A stretch of 64,000 bases of DNA, from assembly GCF_002213415.1 (NCBI RefSeq), contig NZ_NJGU01000001.1:806001-870000 (forward strand). Reading direction: 5' to 3'. A program made the translations under genes and the position numbers. Below the pieces are notes generated by a model. It made no database searches, had not been told where the DNA came from, and saw nothing but the letters and a program-made list of their open reading frames with translations. The stretch is from Herbaspirillum robiniae. GTDB taxonomy: Bacteria; Pseudomonadota; Gammaproteobacteria; Burkholderiales; Burkholderiaceae_D. Below, in pieces: positions 24,237-34,900 of the stretch (the stretch's first letter is position 1; the number at the start of each line of letters is the position of its first letter).

Positions 24237-25169
24237 TCAGCGCCGCACCGCCATGCGCCGGCCCACGGCCACCACCGCGATCACGGCCAGGGCGAACAGC
24301 ATGTTGCTCGCCTCCAGCGGCTCGCCGGCGATCACCGCCGCGCCCAGCAGGCTCATGAAAGGTTGCAGCAATTGCACTTGTCCCACGCGGGCGATGCCGC
24401 CCAGCGCCAGCCCCTTGTACCAGAAGAAAAATCCGATGAACATCGAGAACAGCGAGACATAGGCGAACGCCACCCACGACGCCGGCGAAGCCGATACGCC
24501 GTACTCCCAGCCCAGCCACAGCGAGACCGGCAGCGTCACCGGCAGCGACACCACCAGCGCCCAGGCGATCACCTGCTGGCCTCCCATGGATTGCGACAGG
24601 CGCCCGCCTTCCGCATAGCCCATGGCGGCGGTCAGCACCGCCGCGAACAGCGCGAAATCGGCCAGGTGGAAACTGCCGCCACCCTCGCGCAGCGCGAAGC
24701 CGATCACGATGCCGGAACCGGCCAGCGCCGCCAGCCAGAAACCGGCCGAGGGACGCTCGCCGAAGCGCAGCGCGCCAAACAGCGCGGTCGCCAGCGGCAG
24801 CAGTCCGACCACCACGGCGCCGTGCGCGGCCGGCACGTAGCGCATGGCGATCGATGAGAACAGGGGAAAGCCCACCACCACGCCCAGCGCCGTGATGACG
24901 AGCCCGCGCAGCTGCTGCGCGGTCGGGCGCGGGGCGCGCATCCACGCCAGCAGCGCCAGCGAGCACAGGCCCGCGACCACCGCGCGCCCGAAGGCGACGA
25001 AGGCGGGATTGAGCTCGGCCACCGCGATGCGGGTAAACGGCAGCGTGAGGCTGAACACGGCCACGCCGATCAGCCCCAGCCACATGCCGCGCGTCTCGTT
25101 GCCGGCGGTGGCCGTCACGGCCGCCACGGCCGGCTGCGCGCCGCTGCCTGATTTGGGTTGCGCCTGCAT
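24237..25169 (-). CDS. EamA/DMT-family transporter
   Basis: A 310-aa inner-membrane exporter with ten hydrophobic segments in two EamA repeats (about 28-160 and 170-305). The second has the typical GIARVGQVQLLQPFMSLLGAAVIAGEPLE. It is the last gene of the dehydratase-DUF2917-lysE-eamA operon. Family members export amino acids or related metabolites. Together with the adjacent LysE permease and dehydratase this points to handling of a hydroxy-amino acid, by inference. Confidence 0.9.
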   Translation of the reverse strand: MQAQPKSGSGAQPAVAAVTATAGNETRGMWLGLIGVAVFSLTLPFTRIAVAELNPAFVAFGRAVVAGLCSLALLAWMRAPRPTAQQLRGLVITALGVVVGFPLFSSIAMRYVPAAHGAVVVGLLPLATALFGALRFGERPSAGFWLAALAGSGIVIGFALREGGGSFHLADFALFAAVLTAAMGYAEGGRLSQSMGGQQVIAWALVVSLPVTLPVSLWLGWEYGVSASPASWVAFAYVSLFSMFIGFFFWYKGLALGGIARVGQVQLLQPFMSLLGAAVIAGEPLEASNMLFALAVIAVVAVGRRMAVRR

Positions 25170-25221
25170 ATCGTTGCCGCTCCTCGGGAAATTTTTATCG
25201 ATGGGATTGCGCTGCGCACGC

Positions 25222-25818
25222 TCAGAACCAGATCGCCAGCGCCGAATAGATCGTCAGCAGGATCATGGTGGCCGCGAAGGCGGTGCGCCACAGCGGCCGC
25301 TCCAGGTAGCGCCGCAGCACCGCCCCGGCGCCGGCCCAGACCGACACGCACGGCAGGTTGATCGCGCAGAAGACCAGGCAGTAGAGCAAAATCGCCAGCC
25401 ACACAGGATGGTTATGCAGCATCGGCATGAAGGCCGAGGCGCCGGTCACCGCCATCACCCAGGCCTTGGGATTGGCGAACTGGAACACCGCCGCGGCCCA
25501 GAACGACATCGGTTGTCCGGCCTCGGAAGCCGCGCCGGACACGCGCATGCCGCGCAATTGCCAGGCCAGGTAAAGCAGGTAAGCCGAGCCCAGCGCTTTG
25601 AGCAACAGCACCAGTTCGGGCACCGCGATCACCAGCCCGCCTATACCGAATGCGCATAAGGCCAGCAGCACGCCGAAGCCGAAGGTGATGCCCAGCATGT
25701 GCGGCACCGAACGCTGGAAACCGAACCAGATGCCCGACGAGGTCAGCATGATGTTGTTGGGCCCCGGCGTGATCGACGAGACGAAGGCGAAGGAAATCAA
25801 GGGCAGGAAGGCTTCCAT
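25222..25818 (-). CDS. LysE-family amino-acid exporter
   Basis: A 198-aa inner-membrane protein with six predicted helices. The N-terminus has SFAFVSSITPGPNNIMLTSSG, the family signature (S-x-TPGPNN). The start at ATG 25818 is one base after the DUF2917 stop, with GAGGGG upstream, so translation is coupled. The RhtB/LysE family exports threonine, homoserine, lysine or other amino acids. The neighbouring threonine-dehydratase-like enzyme makes threonine/serine-type substrates plausible. Confidence 0.92.
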   Translation of the reverse strand: MEAFLPLISFAFVSSITPGPNNIMLTSSGIWFGFQRSVPHMLGITFGFGVLLALCAFGIGGLVIAVPELVLLLKALGSAYLLYLAWQLRGMRVSGAASEAGQPMSFWAAAVFQFANPKAWVMAVTGASAFMPMLHNHPVWLAILLYCLVFCAINLPCVSVWAGAGAVLRRYLERPLWRTAFAATMILLTIYSALAIWF

Positions 25819-25819
25819 C

Positions 25820-26194
25820 TCAGCGCCCCTCCCCGCCGCTCAACAAGGCCGAGGCATCGCGGCGCACGCTGCCGCACAGCGCCGCGCCCAGTCCGCGCAG
25901 GCCGGCGCCGCACAGGCGCAGCCAGGCGCGCGCGGTCTGCAAGGCCACCGGCTCGATGCGCAGGGCCGACAAATGGTCGGCCTCGATCACCACCAGCGCG
26001 CCCGGCAACAGCACCATGCTGGCGCCGGGTTCCAGCCAGTAGTCTTCGGTGCGCCCTTCCTGGGTCACCCACACGCGGCCATGCTGCAGCCTCATCACGC
26101 AGACCTGCGGCACGCGGCCGGCGCGCACCTGGCGCCGTTGCATCGACAGTTGAATCGACAGTTGCAGCGGCAGATTGCCTGAGGCCGGGTTCAT
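25820..26194 (-). CDS. DUF2917-family protein
   Basis: A 124-aa soluble protein. The core CVMRLQHGRVWVTQEGRTEDYWLEPGASMVLLPGALVVIEAD matches the DUF2917 pattern (RVWVT...DYWL.PG), a compact beta fold likened to a cupin. The start overlaps the stop of the dehydratase gene by 4 bases (ATGA), and the stop sits one base before the lysE start. It is thus sandwiched in the operon. Function is unknown; a small-ligand-binding or regulatory role is only a guess. Confidence 0.82.
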   Translation of the reverse strand: MNPASGNLPLQLSIQLSMQRRQVRAGRVPQVCVMRLQHGRVWVTQEGRTEDYWLEPGASMVLLPGALVVIEADHLSALRIEPVALQTARAWLRLCGAGLRGLGAALCGSVRRDASALLSGGEGR

Positions 26195-27240
26195 GCCGTC
26201 CTCCTCTGCTGCAGCGGCAGCACCTGCGCGGGCGCCTGCAGGGCGCCGGCGGCGACCGCCGAGTCGCGCATCAGCACGCGGGCGAAGACGTCGTGATCGA
26301 CGTTGCCGCCCGACAGCGTCAGGCCGATCCTGCGTCCGCGCAATTGCGCGCGCATCTGCAGCGCTGCCGCCAGCGCGCAGGCGCCGGCGCCTTCGGCCAC
26401 GTTGTGGGTGGCGATGAAGTACATCTTCATGGCGTCCATCACCTCGTCGTCGGTGACGGCGATCACCTCGTCCACCTCGGCGCGCAGCACCGCCAGCGAT
26501 TGTTCGTCGGGCACGCGGCAGGCCACGCCGTCGGCGATCTGCGTCGACACCGGCGACTCGATCTTGCGACCCTCTTCAAACGACAGCTTGTAGGCCAGCG
26601 CATGCGCCGAGACCACGCCGATCACGCGGGTCTTCAGTCCCAGCGCGTTGCGCGCGGCCACCGCGCCGCACATGCCCGAACCCTGGCCGACCGGCACCAG
26701 CACCACGTCCAGCGCCGGCTGGGCCTTGAACAGTTCCATCCAGTAGGTGGACACGCCCGCCACCAGGTCGCGGTGGTAGGACGGGATCATGTGCAGGCGG
26801 CGCTCCTGCGACAGATGCAGGGCGTGCTCGCGGCTCTCCTGGAACTCGCTGCCGTGCTCGACCAGCGACACGCCCAGCGCGCGCATGGCGGCGTTCTTCT
26901 CGCGGCTGTTGCCTTCGGGGACCACGATCGTGGCCGGGATGCCGAAGCGCGCCGCGGCCAGGCCGACCGACTGCCCGTGGTTGCCGCGGGTGGCGGAAAT
27001 CACGCCGGCCAAGCCAGGCTGCTCGCGCGCCAGCTTGTCCATGTAGACCATGCCGCCGCGCACCTTGAAGGCGCCGGTGGGCGCGTGGTTCTCGTGCTTG
27101 ACCCAGACCTCGGCGTCGAGCGCCTGGTTCAGCAGCGGCCAGGACAGTTGCGGCGTGGGCGCCATGCCGCCATAGACCACCTTGGCGGCCTGCTCGATAT
27201 CGGTGAGGCTGGGCAGCAGTTCGCGGGCGGTCTGGGTCAT
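26191..27240 (-). CDS. Threonine/serine dehydratase-like PLP enzyme (fold type II)
   Basis: 349 aa. The PLP lysine lies in HENHAPTGAFKVRGG (SxKxRG-like), the Asn-containing loop is ATRGNHGQSVG, and the phosphate-binding Gly loop is PVGQGSGMCG. It lacks the C-terminal ACT-like regulatory domain of biosynthetic IlvA, so it is catabolic in size. The start is ATG 27240 with AAGGAG upstream. It is the first gene of a four-gene operon with two exporters and faces a MocR regulator. NCBI-type names for close relatives include threonine dehydratase and hydroxyectoine utilisation dehydratase (EutB-like); no ectoine genes are seen here. Confidence 0.9.
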   Translation of the reverse strand: MTQTARELLPSLTDIEQAAKVVYGGMAPTPQLSWPLLNQALDAEVWVKHENHAPTGAFKVRGGMVYMDKLAREQPGLAGVISATRGNHGQSVGLAAARFGIPATIVVPEGNSREKNAAMRALGVSLVEHGSEFQESREHALHLSQERRLHMIPSYHRDLVAGVSTYWMELFKAQPALDVVLVPVGQGSGMCGAVAARNALGLKTRVIGVVSAHALAYKLSFEEGRKIESPVSTQIADGVACRVPDEQSLAVLRAEVDEVIAVTDDEVMDAMKMYFIATHNVAEGAGACALAAALQMRAQLRGRRIGLTLSGGNVDHDVFARVLMRDSAVAAGALQAPAQVLPLQQRRTA

Positions 27241-27333
27241 GGCGGGTCTCCTTGGTAAATGGCTTGCAATCTCGTCAAGCAAGGCAAAGGCGCTTCACGC
27301 CGGCCTTGCAATGGAAACCATCGTAGCCGACAA

Positions 27334-27354
27334 TACCTGTACAGTACCGATACA
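27334..27354. promoter_or_regulatory. Direct-repeat candidate MocR operator
   Basis: Two direct repeats, TACCTGTACA (27334-27343) and TACCGATACA (27345-27354), are spaced 11 bp apart, matching at 8 of 10 positions. They lie in the divergent region between the dehydratase operon and the MocR gene. MocR/GabR-type dimers are known to bind direct repeats. Confidence 0.6.
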
Positions 27355-27389
27355 CTTAAGCCAATAATCCCAAACATTGTCACGGCAAA

Positions 27390-28910
27390 ATGACCAATAC
27401 AGTCAAACGTTCCCGCCCTGCCCTGCAAGCCGTCGGCGCCAGCGCCGCCGCCAACGCGACCAGCAACGATGCCGCGCTGGCGCCCGGCTGGCCCCTGCTC
27501 TCGCGCGAGAGCGGCGACTCGCTGGTGGAACAGATCGTGCGCGGCATCCGCTCGCGCATCGACGACAAGCTGCTGCGCACCGGCGCGCGCATGCCCTCGA
27601 TCCGGCAGTTCGCCGATACGCACGCGGTGTCGCGCTTCACCGTGGTCGAGGCCTATGACAGGCTGGTGGCGCAAGGCTTCCTGGAGTCGCGGCGGGGGTC
27701 GGGGTTCTATGTGCGCGAGCGCTCGCCGATGGGCGTGGCGGCCTCCTACGTCAGCGATGCGCCGCTGCAGGAGGAGCCCGGCGATGCGCTGGACGTGGTC
27801 TGGCTGGTGCGCAACATGTTCCGCCAGATGCCGCCCAACAAGATGCCCGGCGGCGGCCTGCTGCCGCCGGACTGGCTGGACGGCGAACTGATCGCCAACG
27901 CGCTGCGCGCGGTCAGCCGCGACAATCCCTCCCTGCTCCTGGGCTACGGCACGCCGCAGGGCTTCCTGCCGCTGCGCCAGCAATTGCAGCTCAAGCTGGC
28001 CGAGCTGGAGATCGCCGCCGCCCCGGAGCAGATCGTGCTGACCACCGGCGTGACCCAGGGCCTGGACACCGTGGCGCGCCACTTCCTGCGCCCGGGCGAC
28101 GTGATCTTCGTCGACGATCCGGCCTGGTTCTTGATGTTCGGCTCCTTCGCCGCGCTCGGCGCCAAGGTGGTCGGCATCCCGCGCCTGGCCGACGGCCCCG
28201 ACATCGCGCGGCTGTCGGAACTGGCGGCCTTGCACAAGCCCAAGCTGTACGTGATCAACTCGGTGCTGCACAACCCGACCTCGACCTCGATGTCGGCGGC
28301 CAAGGCTTTCCAGGTGCTGCGCATCGCCGAGGAGCACGACTTCATCATCGTCGAGGACGACATCTACTGCGACATGCACCCCGGCTCGGCGGTGCAGCCG
28401 GCCACGCGCATCGCCGCGCTGGACCAGCTGCACCGGGTGATCTACCTGGGGGGATTTTCAAAGACGCTGTCGGCCAACCTGCGCGTGGGCTTCATCGCCA
28501 CCTCGGCCGACCTGGCGCGCCACCTGGCCGACCGCAAGATGCTCTCCACCCTCACCACCGGCGAGATCGGCGAGCGCGTGGCCTACAAGGTGCTGTCCGA
28601 AGGCCACTACCGCAAGCACACCGAGCGCCTGCGCACGCGCCTCAACAGCACCCGCGACAAGATCGTGCGACAGCTGGAAAAGCTCGGCGCCGACGTCGGC
28701 GACCCGCCGCCCTGCGGCATGTTCCTGTGGGTGGATGCGCGCTGCGACACCAACGTGCTGACCGAGAAGGCGATGGAAGAAGGTTTCCTGCTGGCGCCGG
28801 GCAGCCTGTTCTCGCCCAGCCAGCTGCCGTCCACGCGCATGCGCATCAACGTAGCCAGCATGGCCGATCCGGGGATCTGGCGTTTTCTGGAAAAGGAACT
28901 GGGACGCTGA
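27390..28910 (+). CDS. MocR-type regulator (GntR HTH plus aminotransferase domain)
   Basis: 506 aa. The GntR domain (about 40-110, ARMPSIRQFADTHAVSRFTVVEAYDRLVAQGFLES) and the aminotransferase-like domain (about 150-506) are joined by a linker. Landmarks are LLGYGTPQGFLPLRQQLQ, VDDPAWFLMFG, VEDDIYCDMHPG and the PLP Lys in YLGGFSKTLSANLRVGF. It is divergent from the dehydratase/DUF2917/LysE/EamA operon, its probable target. The PLP-linked effector is likely an amino acid handled by that operon. Confidence 0.92.
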   Translation: MTNTVKRSRPALQAVGASAAANATSNDAALAPGWPLLSRESGDSLVEQIVRGIRSRIDDKLLRTGARMPSIRQFADTHAVSRFTVVEAYDRLVAQGFLESRRGSGFYVRERSPMGVAASYVSDAPLQEEPGDALDVVWLVRNMFRQMPPNKMPGGGLLPPDWLDGELIANALRAVSRDNPSLLLGYGTPQGFLPLRQQLQLKLAELEIAAAPEQIVLTTGVTQGLDTVARHFLRPGDVIFVDDPAWFLMFGSFAALGAKVVGIPRLADGPDIARLSELAALHKPKLYVINSVLHNPTSTSMSAAKAFQVLRIAEEHDFIIVEDDIYCDMHPGSAVQPATRIAALDQLHRVIYLGGFSKTLSANLRVGFIATSADLARHLADRKMLSTLTTGEIGERVAYKVLSEGHYRKHTERLRTRLNSTRDKIVRQLEKLGADVGDPPPCGMFLWVDARCDTNVLTEKAMEEGFLLAPGSLFSPSQLPSTRMRINVASMADPGIWRFLEKELGR

Positions 28911-28982
28911 CAGGCCGGCGCACCGCCGCCGCCAGGAGAACCCCGGCCGCGGCGGCAATCGCAGGCGACGCCCGCCCGGTGA

Positions 28983-31900
28983 TCAGGCGGTCACCAGGTG
29001 GATACGCGCCACTTCCTGGTTGCTGGCGTTGTAGAACGCATAGTCGGTGGTACCCGGGAAGTACACGTAGTGGTCCGAACCGTTGGCCATGATCTGCAAG
29101 CTTTCGGTGGCGTTCATCTTGACCGTCAACAGGTGCGACGTCGCGCCGCTGGCGATACCCATCTTGATCACATCGTCGGCGGTGATCACGACGTTGGTGG
29201 CGCTGCCGGTGGTCACGTCCAGCGTGGTGATGCCGCTGACCTTGTTGGAGAAATTGCTCAGCGTGAGCGAGCTGCCCAGATCGTCGAAGTGCAGCGTCGT
29301 GGTGCCGGCCAGGCCGTTGATGGAAGCGATGTTGGAGCTGCCGGTGTCCTTGTTGACCATGTCGCTCTGCGCGCCGGCGGTGCTGTGCGAGCCGGCGCTG
29401 ACGTTGATCAGGTTGGTGCCGCTGCCCACCGTCACGCTGTTGCTGCCGCCCTCCAGGACGTTGTAGACGTCGGTCTGGCCGGATACCGCGCCGCCGCCGT
29501 TGAGCGTGTTGGTGGTGGCGGTGCCCTTGGCGGTCAGGATGTTGCCGTTGCCGTCGCCGGTCAGCGTGCTGTTGACGTTGGCGCTGCCGGTCAGGTTGGC
29601 GATGCCGCTGTAGCTGTCGCCGCTGGCGTCGCCGCTGCTGCCGGAGTTGGTCGCCAGGCTGGCCACGATGGCGCTGCCGGTCGAGAACTCATAGCTCACC
29701 GTGTCACTGCCGCCGCCGCCCACGAACTTGTTGGCGGCCGAGTTGCCGACGAAGGTATCGTTGTAGGCGCTGCCGGTAGCGTTCTGGATATTGGCGTAGG
29801 TGTCGCCGGCGGCGTAGTTGCCGGAGCCGTTGTTGTGGAACAGGTCGACCGTGACGCCGCCGTTGGAACGCGCGTAGCTCACGGTATTGCCGGCGCTGAC
29901 CATGGCGCCGCCGTCGAAGAAGTTGGCCTGGTTGCTGGCGAGGAAGGTGTCGTCGAAGTTGCTGCCGACCACGTTCTGGATGTTGACGTACTTGTCGCCG
30001 GCCGCATAGCCGCCGCTGGTGCCGCTGCCGTCGGTCGCGCTCAGGTCCACCGTGACGGCGGCATTGGAGTGCGAATAGTTCACCGTGTTGACGCCCAGGC
30101 CGCCATCGAAACTGTTGCCCTGGTCGTTGGCGTAGAAGGTGTCGTTGTTGTCGCTGCCCAGCAGGTTGTTGATGTTGATCAGCTTGTCGCCGGCGGCGTC
30201 GCCGCCAAAGGTGCCGGTGCCGTCAGTGTAGAACAGGTCGACGGTAACGCCGGAAGAAGATCCCGCGTAGCTGGCCCAGGTCGAGCCCCGGTTGGCAAGC
30301 ACCCCGTTGAGGCTGTCGGCGCCGGCGCCGCCGGTCAGCACCGACTTGACGCCGACAGTCGCAAAGCCGGTCAGGATGTCGTTGTAGGCGCTGCCGACCA
30401 CGTTCTCGATGTTGGCGTAGGTGTCGTTGTCGGCGAAATTGCCGCTGCCAAGGCCGGTGCTCAGGTTCACGGTCACGCCGTTTACGCCGTCGGCGCTGGT
30501 GGACAAGGAGTAGTTCACGGTGTCCGAACCGTTGCCGCCGTCGAGCTTGTTGGCGAAGCTGCTGGCATAGATGATGTCGTCGTTGCCGCTGCCGATGATG
30601 TTGTCGATGTTGACCAGCACGTCGCCCTGGGCGTCGTTGCCGCTGCCGGTACCGGCCTGCAGGTTGATCACCACCGAGCCCGAACCGGCATAGCTGGCAT
30701 AGGTGTAGGCGCGGTTGGCCACGACGGCGGTGATCGTGTCCGCCCCGGCGCCGCCGGTCAGCGTGGACATGACGCCGACGTTGTTGACGCTGTCGTAGGC
30801 GGCGCCGGTCAGGACGTCGGCAAAACGGCTGCCGATCACGTTCTGGATATGGCTGTAAGTATCGCCCTGGGCGTAGTTGTTGACGCCTGCCGCGCCTGTA
30901 GACAGGTTCACCGTGACGCCGGTCGTCCCGTTGCTGCTGGTGGATTGCGCGTAGCTGACCGTGTTCGATCCACCCAGGCCTTCGAACTTGTTGGCGTCGG
31001 AGCTGGCGATGAAGGTGTCGTCCCAGTTGGTGCCGATCACATTCTCGATGCTGACGTAGGTGTCGTTGGTGGCGAAACCGAAACTGCCGGTCTTGCCGGC
31101 CAGATCCACCGTGACGCCGATGCCGTCACTGGCCTTGGCGTAGCTCACGGTATCGCTGCCGGCGCCGCCGTCGAACCTGTTGGCGGCGGCGCTGGCGATG
31201 AAGGTATCGTCGTAATCGCTGCCGGTGGCGTCCTGGATGTTGACGTAGGTGTCGCCGTTGGCGAAGCTGGTCTGCCCGACAACGGCATCGCTGCCGGTAT
31301 TGGCGACCAGATCGACGATCACGCCGGCGCCCGAGTGCGAGTAGCTGACGCGGTTGTGCAGCGAGCCAGTGCCGCCGTCGAACTTGTTGGCCGCCGCACT
31401 GGCGAAGAAGGTGTCGTCGTACTGCGTTCCGGTCACGTTCTCGATGCCGTTGAACTTGTCGCCGGCGGCGAAACCGCCGCTGGTGTTGGTGCCGTCGGTG
31501 TAGAACAGGTCCACCGTCACGCCGTTGCCGTCATTGGCCGCCGAATAGTCCACCGTGTCGTTGCCCAGCCCACCGGTGAAACTGTTGGCCGCCGAGCTCG
31601 CGTAGAACTTGTCGTCGTAGTCGGTGCCGATGACGTTTTCGATGCTGATGTACGTATCGTTGGTGGCAAACCCGTTGCTGCCCTGGCCGGTGGCCAGGTT
31701 GACCGTCACGCCCTGGCCGTCGTTGGCCTTGGCGTAGCTCACCGTGTCCGAACCGGCGCCGCCGTCGAAGGTGTTCGCGTCGGCGCTGGCGATGAAGGTA
31801 TCGTTGTTCGACGTACCGGTCACGTTCTCGATGCTGTCGTACTTGTCGCCGGCGGCGAAGCCGCCCGTGCCGACCTTGGCCACCAGGTCCACCGTCACGC

Positions 31901-34900
31901 CCTGGCCGTCGTTGGAGCGGGCGTAGCTGACCGTGTCCGAACCCGCGCCGCCATAGAAATTGTTGGCCGCCGCGCTGGCGTAGAAGGTGTCGTTGCCGCT
32001 GCCGCCGGTAACGTCCTGGATGTTGACGTAGGTGTCGTTGTTGGCCAGGCTGCCAGCACCACCGCTGCCCACGCCGTTGAACAGGTCCACCGTCTCGTTG
32101 ACCGTCGAGTTGGCGTAGCTGACCATGTTGTGCGACGCCGCCGTGCTGGCGCCGCCGTCGAACCTGTTCTCCGCCGCGCTGGCGACGAAGATATCGTCGG
32201 CCGCGCTGCCGGTGACGTCCTGGATGTTGGTATAGGTGTCGCCGTTGGCGAAGCTCACCTGCCCCGTCACCGCGTCGCCGCCCACCTTGTTGAACAGGTC
32301 GACCATGACGCCGTTGGTGGAGTGCGAGTAGTTGACGCGGTTGTGCAGCGAGCCGGTGCCGCCGTCGAACTTGTTGGCCGCCGCACTGGCGAAGAAGGTG
32401 TCGTCGTACTGCGTTCCGGTCACGTTCTCGATGCCGTTGAACTTGTCGCCGGCAGCGAAACCGCCGCTGGTGTTGGTGCCGTCGGTGTAGAACAGGTCCA
32501 CCGTTACGCCGTTGCCGTCATTGGCCGCCGAATAGTCCACCGTGTCGTTGCCCAGCCCACCGGTGAAACTGTTGGCCGCCGAGCTCGCGTAGAACTTGTC
32601 GTCGTAGTCGGTGCCGATGACGTTTTCGATGCTGATGTACGTGTCGTTGGTGGCAAACCCGTTGCTGCCCTGGCCGGTGGCAAGGTTGACCGTCACGCCC
32701 TGGCCGTCGTTGGCCTTGGCGTAGCTCACCGTGTCCGAACCGGCGCCGCCGTCGAAGGTGTTCACGTCGGCGCTGGCGATGAAGGTATCGTTGTTCGACG
32801 TACCGGTCACGTTCTCGATGCTGTCGTACTTGTCGCCGGCGGCGAAGCCGCCCGTGCCGACCTTGGCCACCAGGTCCACCGTCACGCCCTGGCCGTCGTT
32901 GGAGCGTGCGTAGCTGACTGTGTCCGAACCCGCGCCGCCATAGAAGTTGTTGGCCGCCGCGCTGGCGTAGAAGGTGTCGTTGCCGCTGCCGCCGGTAACG
33001 TCCTGGATGTTGACGTAGGTGTCGTTGTTGGCCAGGCTGCCAGCACCACCGCTGCCCACGCCGTTGAACAGGTCCACCGTCTCGTTGACCGTCGAGTTGG
33101 CGTAGCTGACCATGTTGTGCGACGCGGCCGTGCTGGCGCCGCCGTCGAACCTGTTCTCCGCCGCGCTGGCGACGAAGATGTCATCGGCCGCGCTGCCGGT
33201 GACGTCCTGGATGTTGGTATAGGTGTCGCCATTGGCGAAGCTCACCTGCCCCGTCACCGCGTCGCCGCCCACCTTGTTGAACAAGTCGACCATGACGCCG
33301 TTGGTGGAGTACGAATAGTCCACCCGGTTGTGCAGCGAGCCGGTGCCGCCGTCGAACTTGTTGGCCAGGGCATTGGCGAAGAAGGTATCGTCAAAGGCGC
33401 TGCCGGTGACGTCCTGGATGTTGATCAGCTTGTCGCCGGTCGCATAGCCGCCCGTGGTGCCGGTGCCGTCGGTGTGATTCAGGTCCACCGTCACGGCCTG
33501 GGTCGAATAGGCGTAGCTGACCCTGTTGTGCGAGCCGTTGACGCTCACGCCGCCGTCGAAGGTATTGCTGTCGCTGCTGGCGATGAAGGTGTCATCCAGG
33601 GACGAACCGATCGCATTCTCGATGCCGACGTAAACGTCGTCCTGGGCGAAGCCCCCGGTGCCCACGTTGTTGACCAGGTCGACCGTCACACCCTGCGTGG
33701 AATTGACGTAGCTGACCGTATCCGAACCTTGCAGGCCGGTGAACACGTTCTTGACCGATGTGGCCACGAAGGTGTCGTCATAGGCGGTGCCGATTGCGTT
33801 CTGGATGTTGGCATAAGTGTCGCCGGCGGCGAAACCGTTGCTGCCCACGCCGTTGAACAAGTCAACCGTCACGCCGACGCCGTCCCCCGCCTTGGCGTAG
33901 CTGACCGTATTGTTGCCGGCGCCGCCGTCGAACTTGTTGGCCGCCAGGCTGGCGATGAACAGGTCGTCGAAGTTGGAGCCGGTGACGTTCTGGATGTTGG
34001 TGTAGGTATCGTTGTTGGCGTAGCCGCCGGCGCCCACGCCCAGCACCAGGTCGACCGTCACCGCCGCATTCGATGCGGCATAGCTCACGCGGTTGGAACC
34101 GGCGCCGCCGTCGAAATTGTTCTCGGCCAGGCTGGCGACGAAGGTGTCGTCGCCGGCGCCGCCGGTCAGGTCCTGGATGTTGGTGAGCTTGTCGCCCGCC
34201 GCATAACCGCCGGAGGTGCCGGTGCCGTTGGTGTAGTTCAGGTCTACCGTCACGGCGTCGGTGGAGGCCGCGTAGCTGACGCGGTTGTGCAGCGAGCCGG
34301 TGCCGCCGTCGAAGCTGTTGGCATCGGCGCTGGCGACGAAGGTGTCGTCATAGACGCTGCCGATGATGTTCTGGATATTGGTGAACGAATCGCCGGCCGC
34401 GTAATAGCCGCCGGTGCCGGTGCCGATCGTGTTGGTGAGGTCAACGGTGACCCCGCCCACCGAATAGAAGTAGCTGACCGTATTGGAACCGCCGCCGCCG
34501 TTGAAGTTGTTGACGTCGGCGCTGGCGATGAACATGTCGTCGTAGTTGCTGCCGATCACGTTCTGGATATGCGCCAGCACGTCGCCCTGCGCATAGCCAC
34601 CGCTGCCGCTGCCGTTGTAAAGGTCGACCGTCACCGCCGCATTGGAGAAGGCGTAGCTGACCGTGTCCGAGCCGCCCAGGCCGCCGTTGAAGTTGTTGGC
34701 GTCGATGCTGGCGATGAAGGTGTCGGAGTACGAGCTGCCGACGATGTTCTGGATATGCGTATAGGTGTTGTTCTGCGCGTAGCCGCCGCTGCCGGTCAGG
34801 GTGATCATGTTCACCGTGACCGCGCCGGTGGACGCGCCATAGTTCACCGTATCGGAGCCGCCGCTGCCGCCGTTGAAGTTCTTGCTGTCGACGCCGGCGA

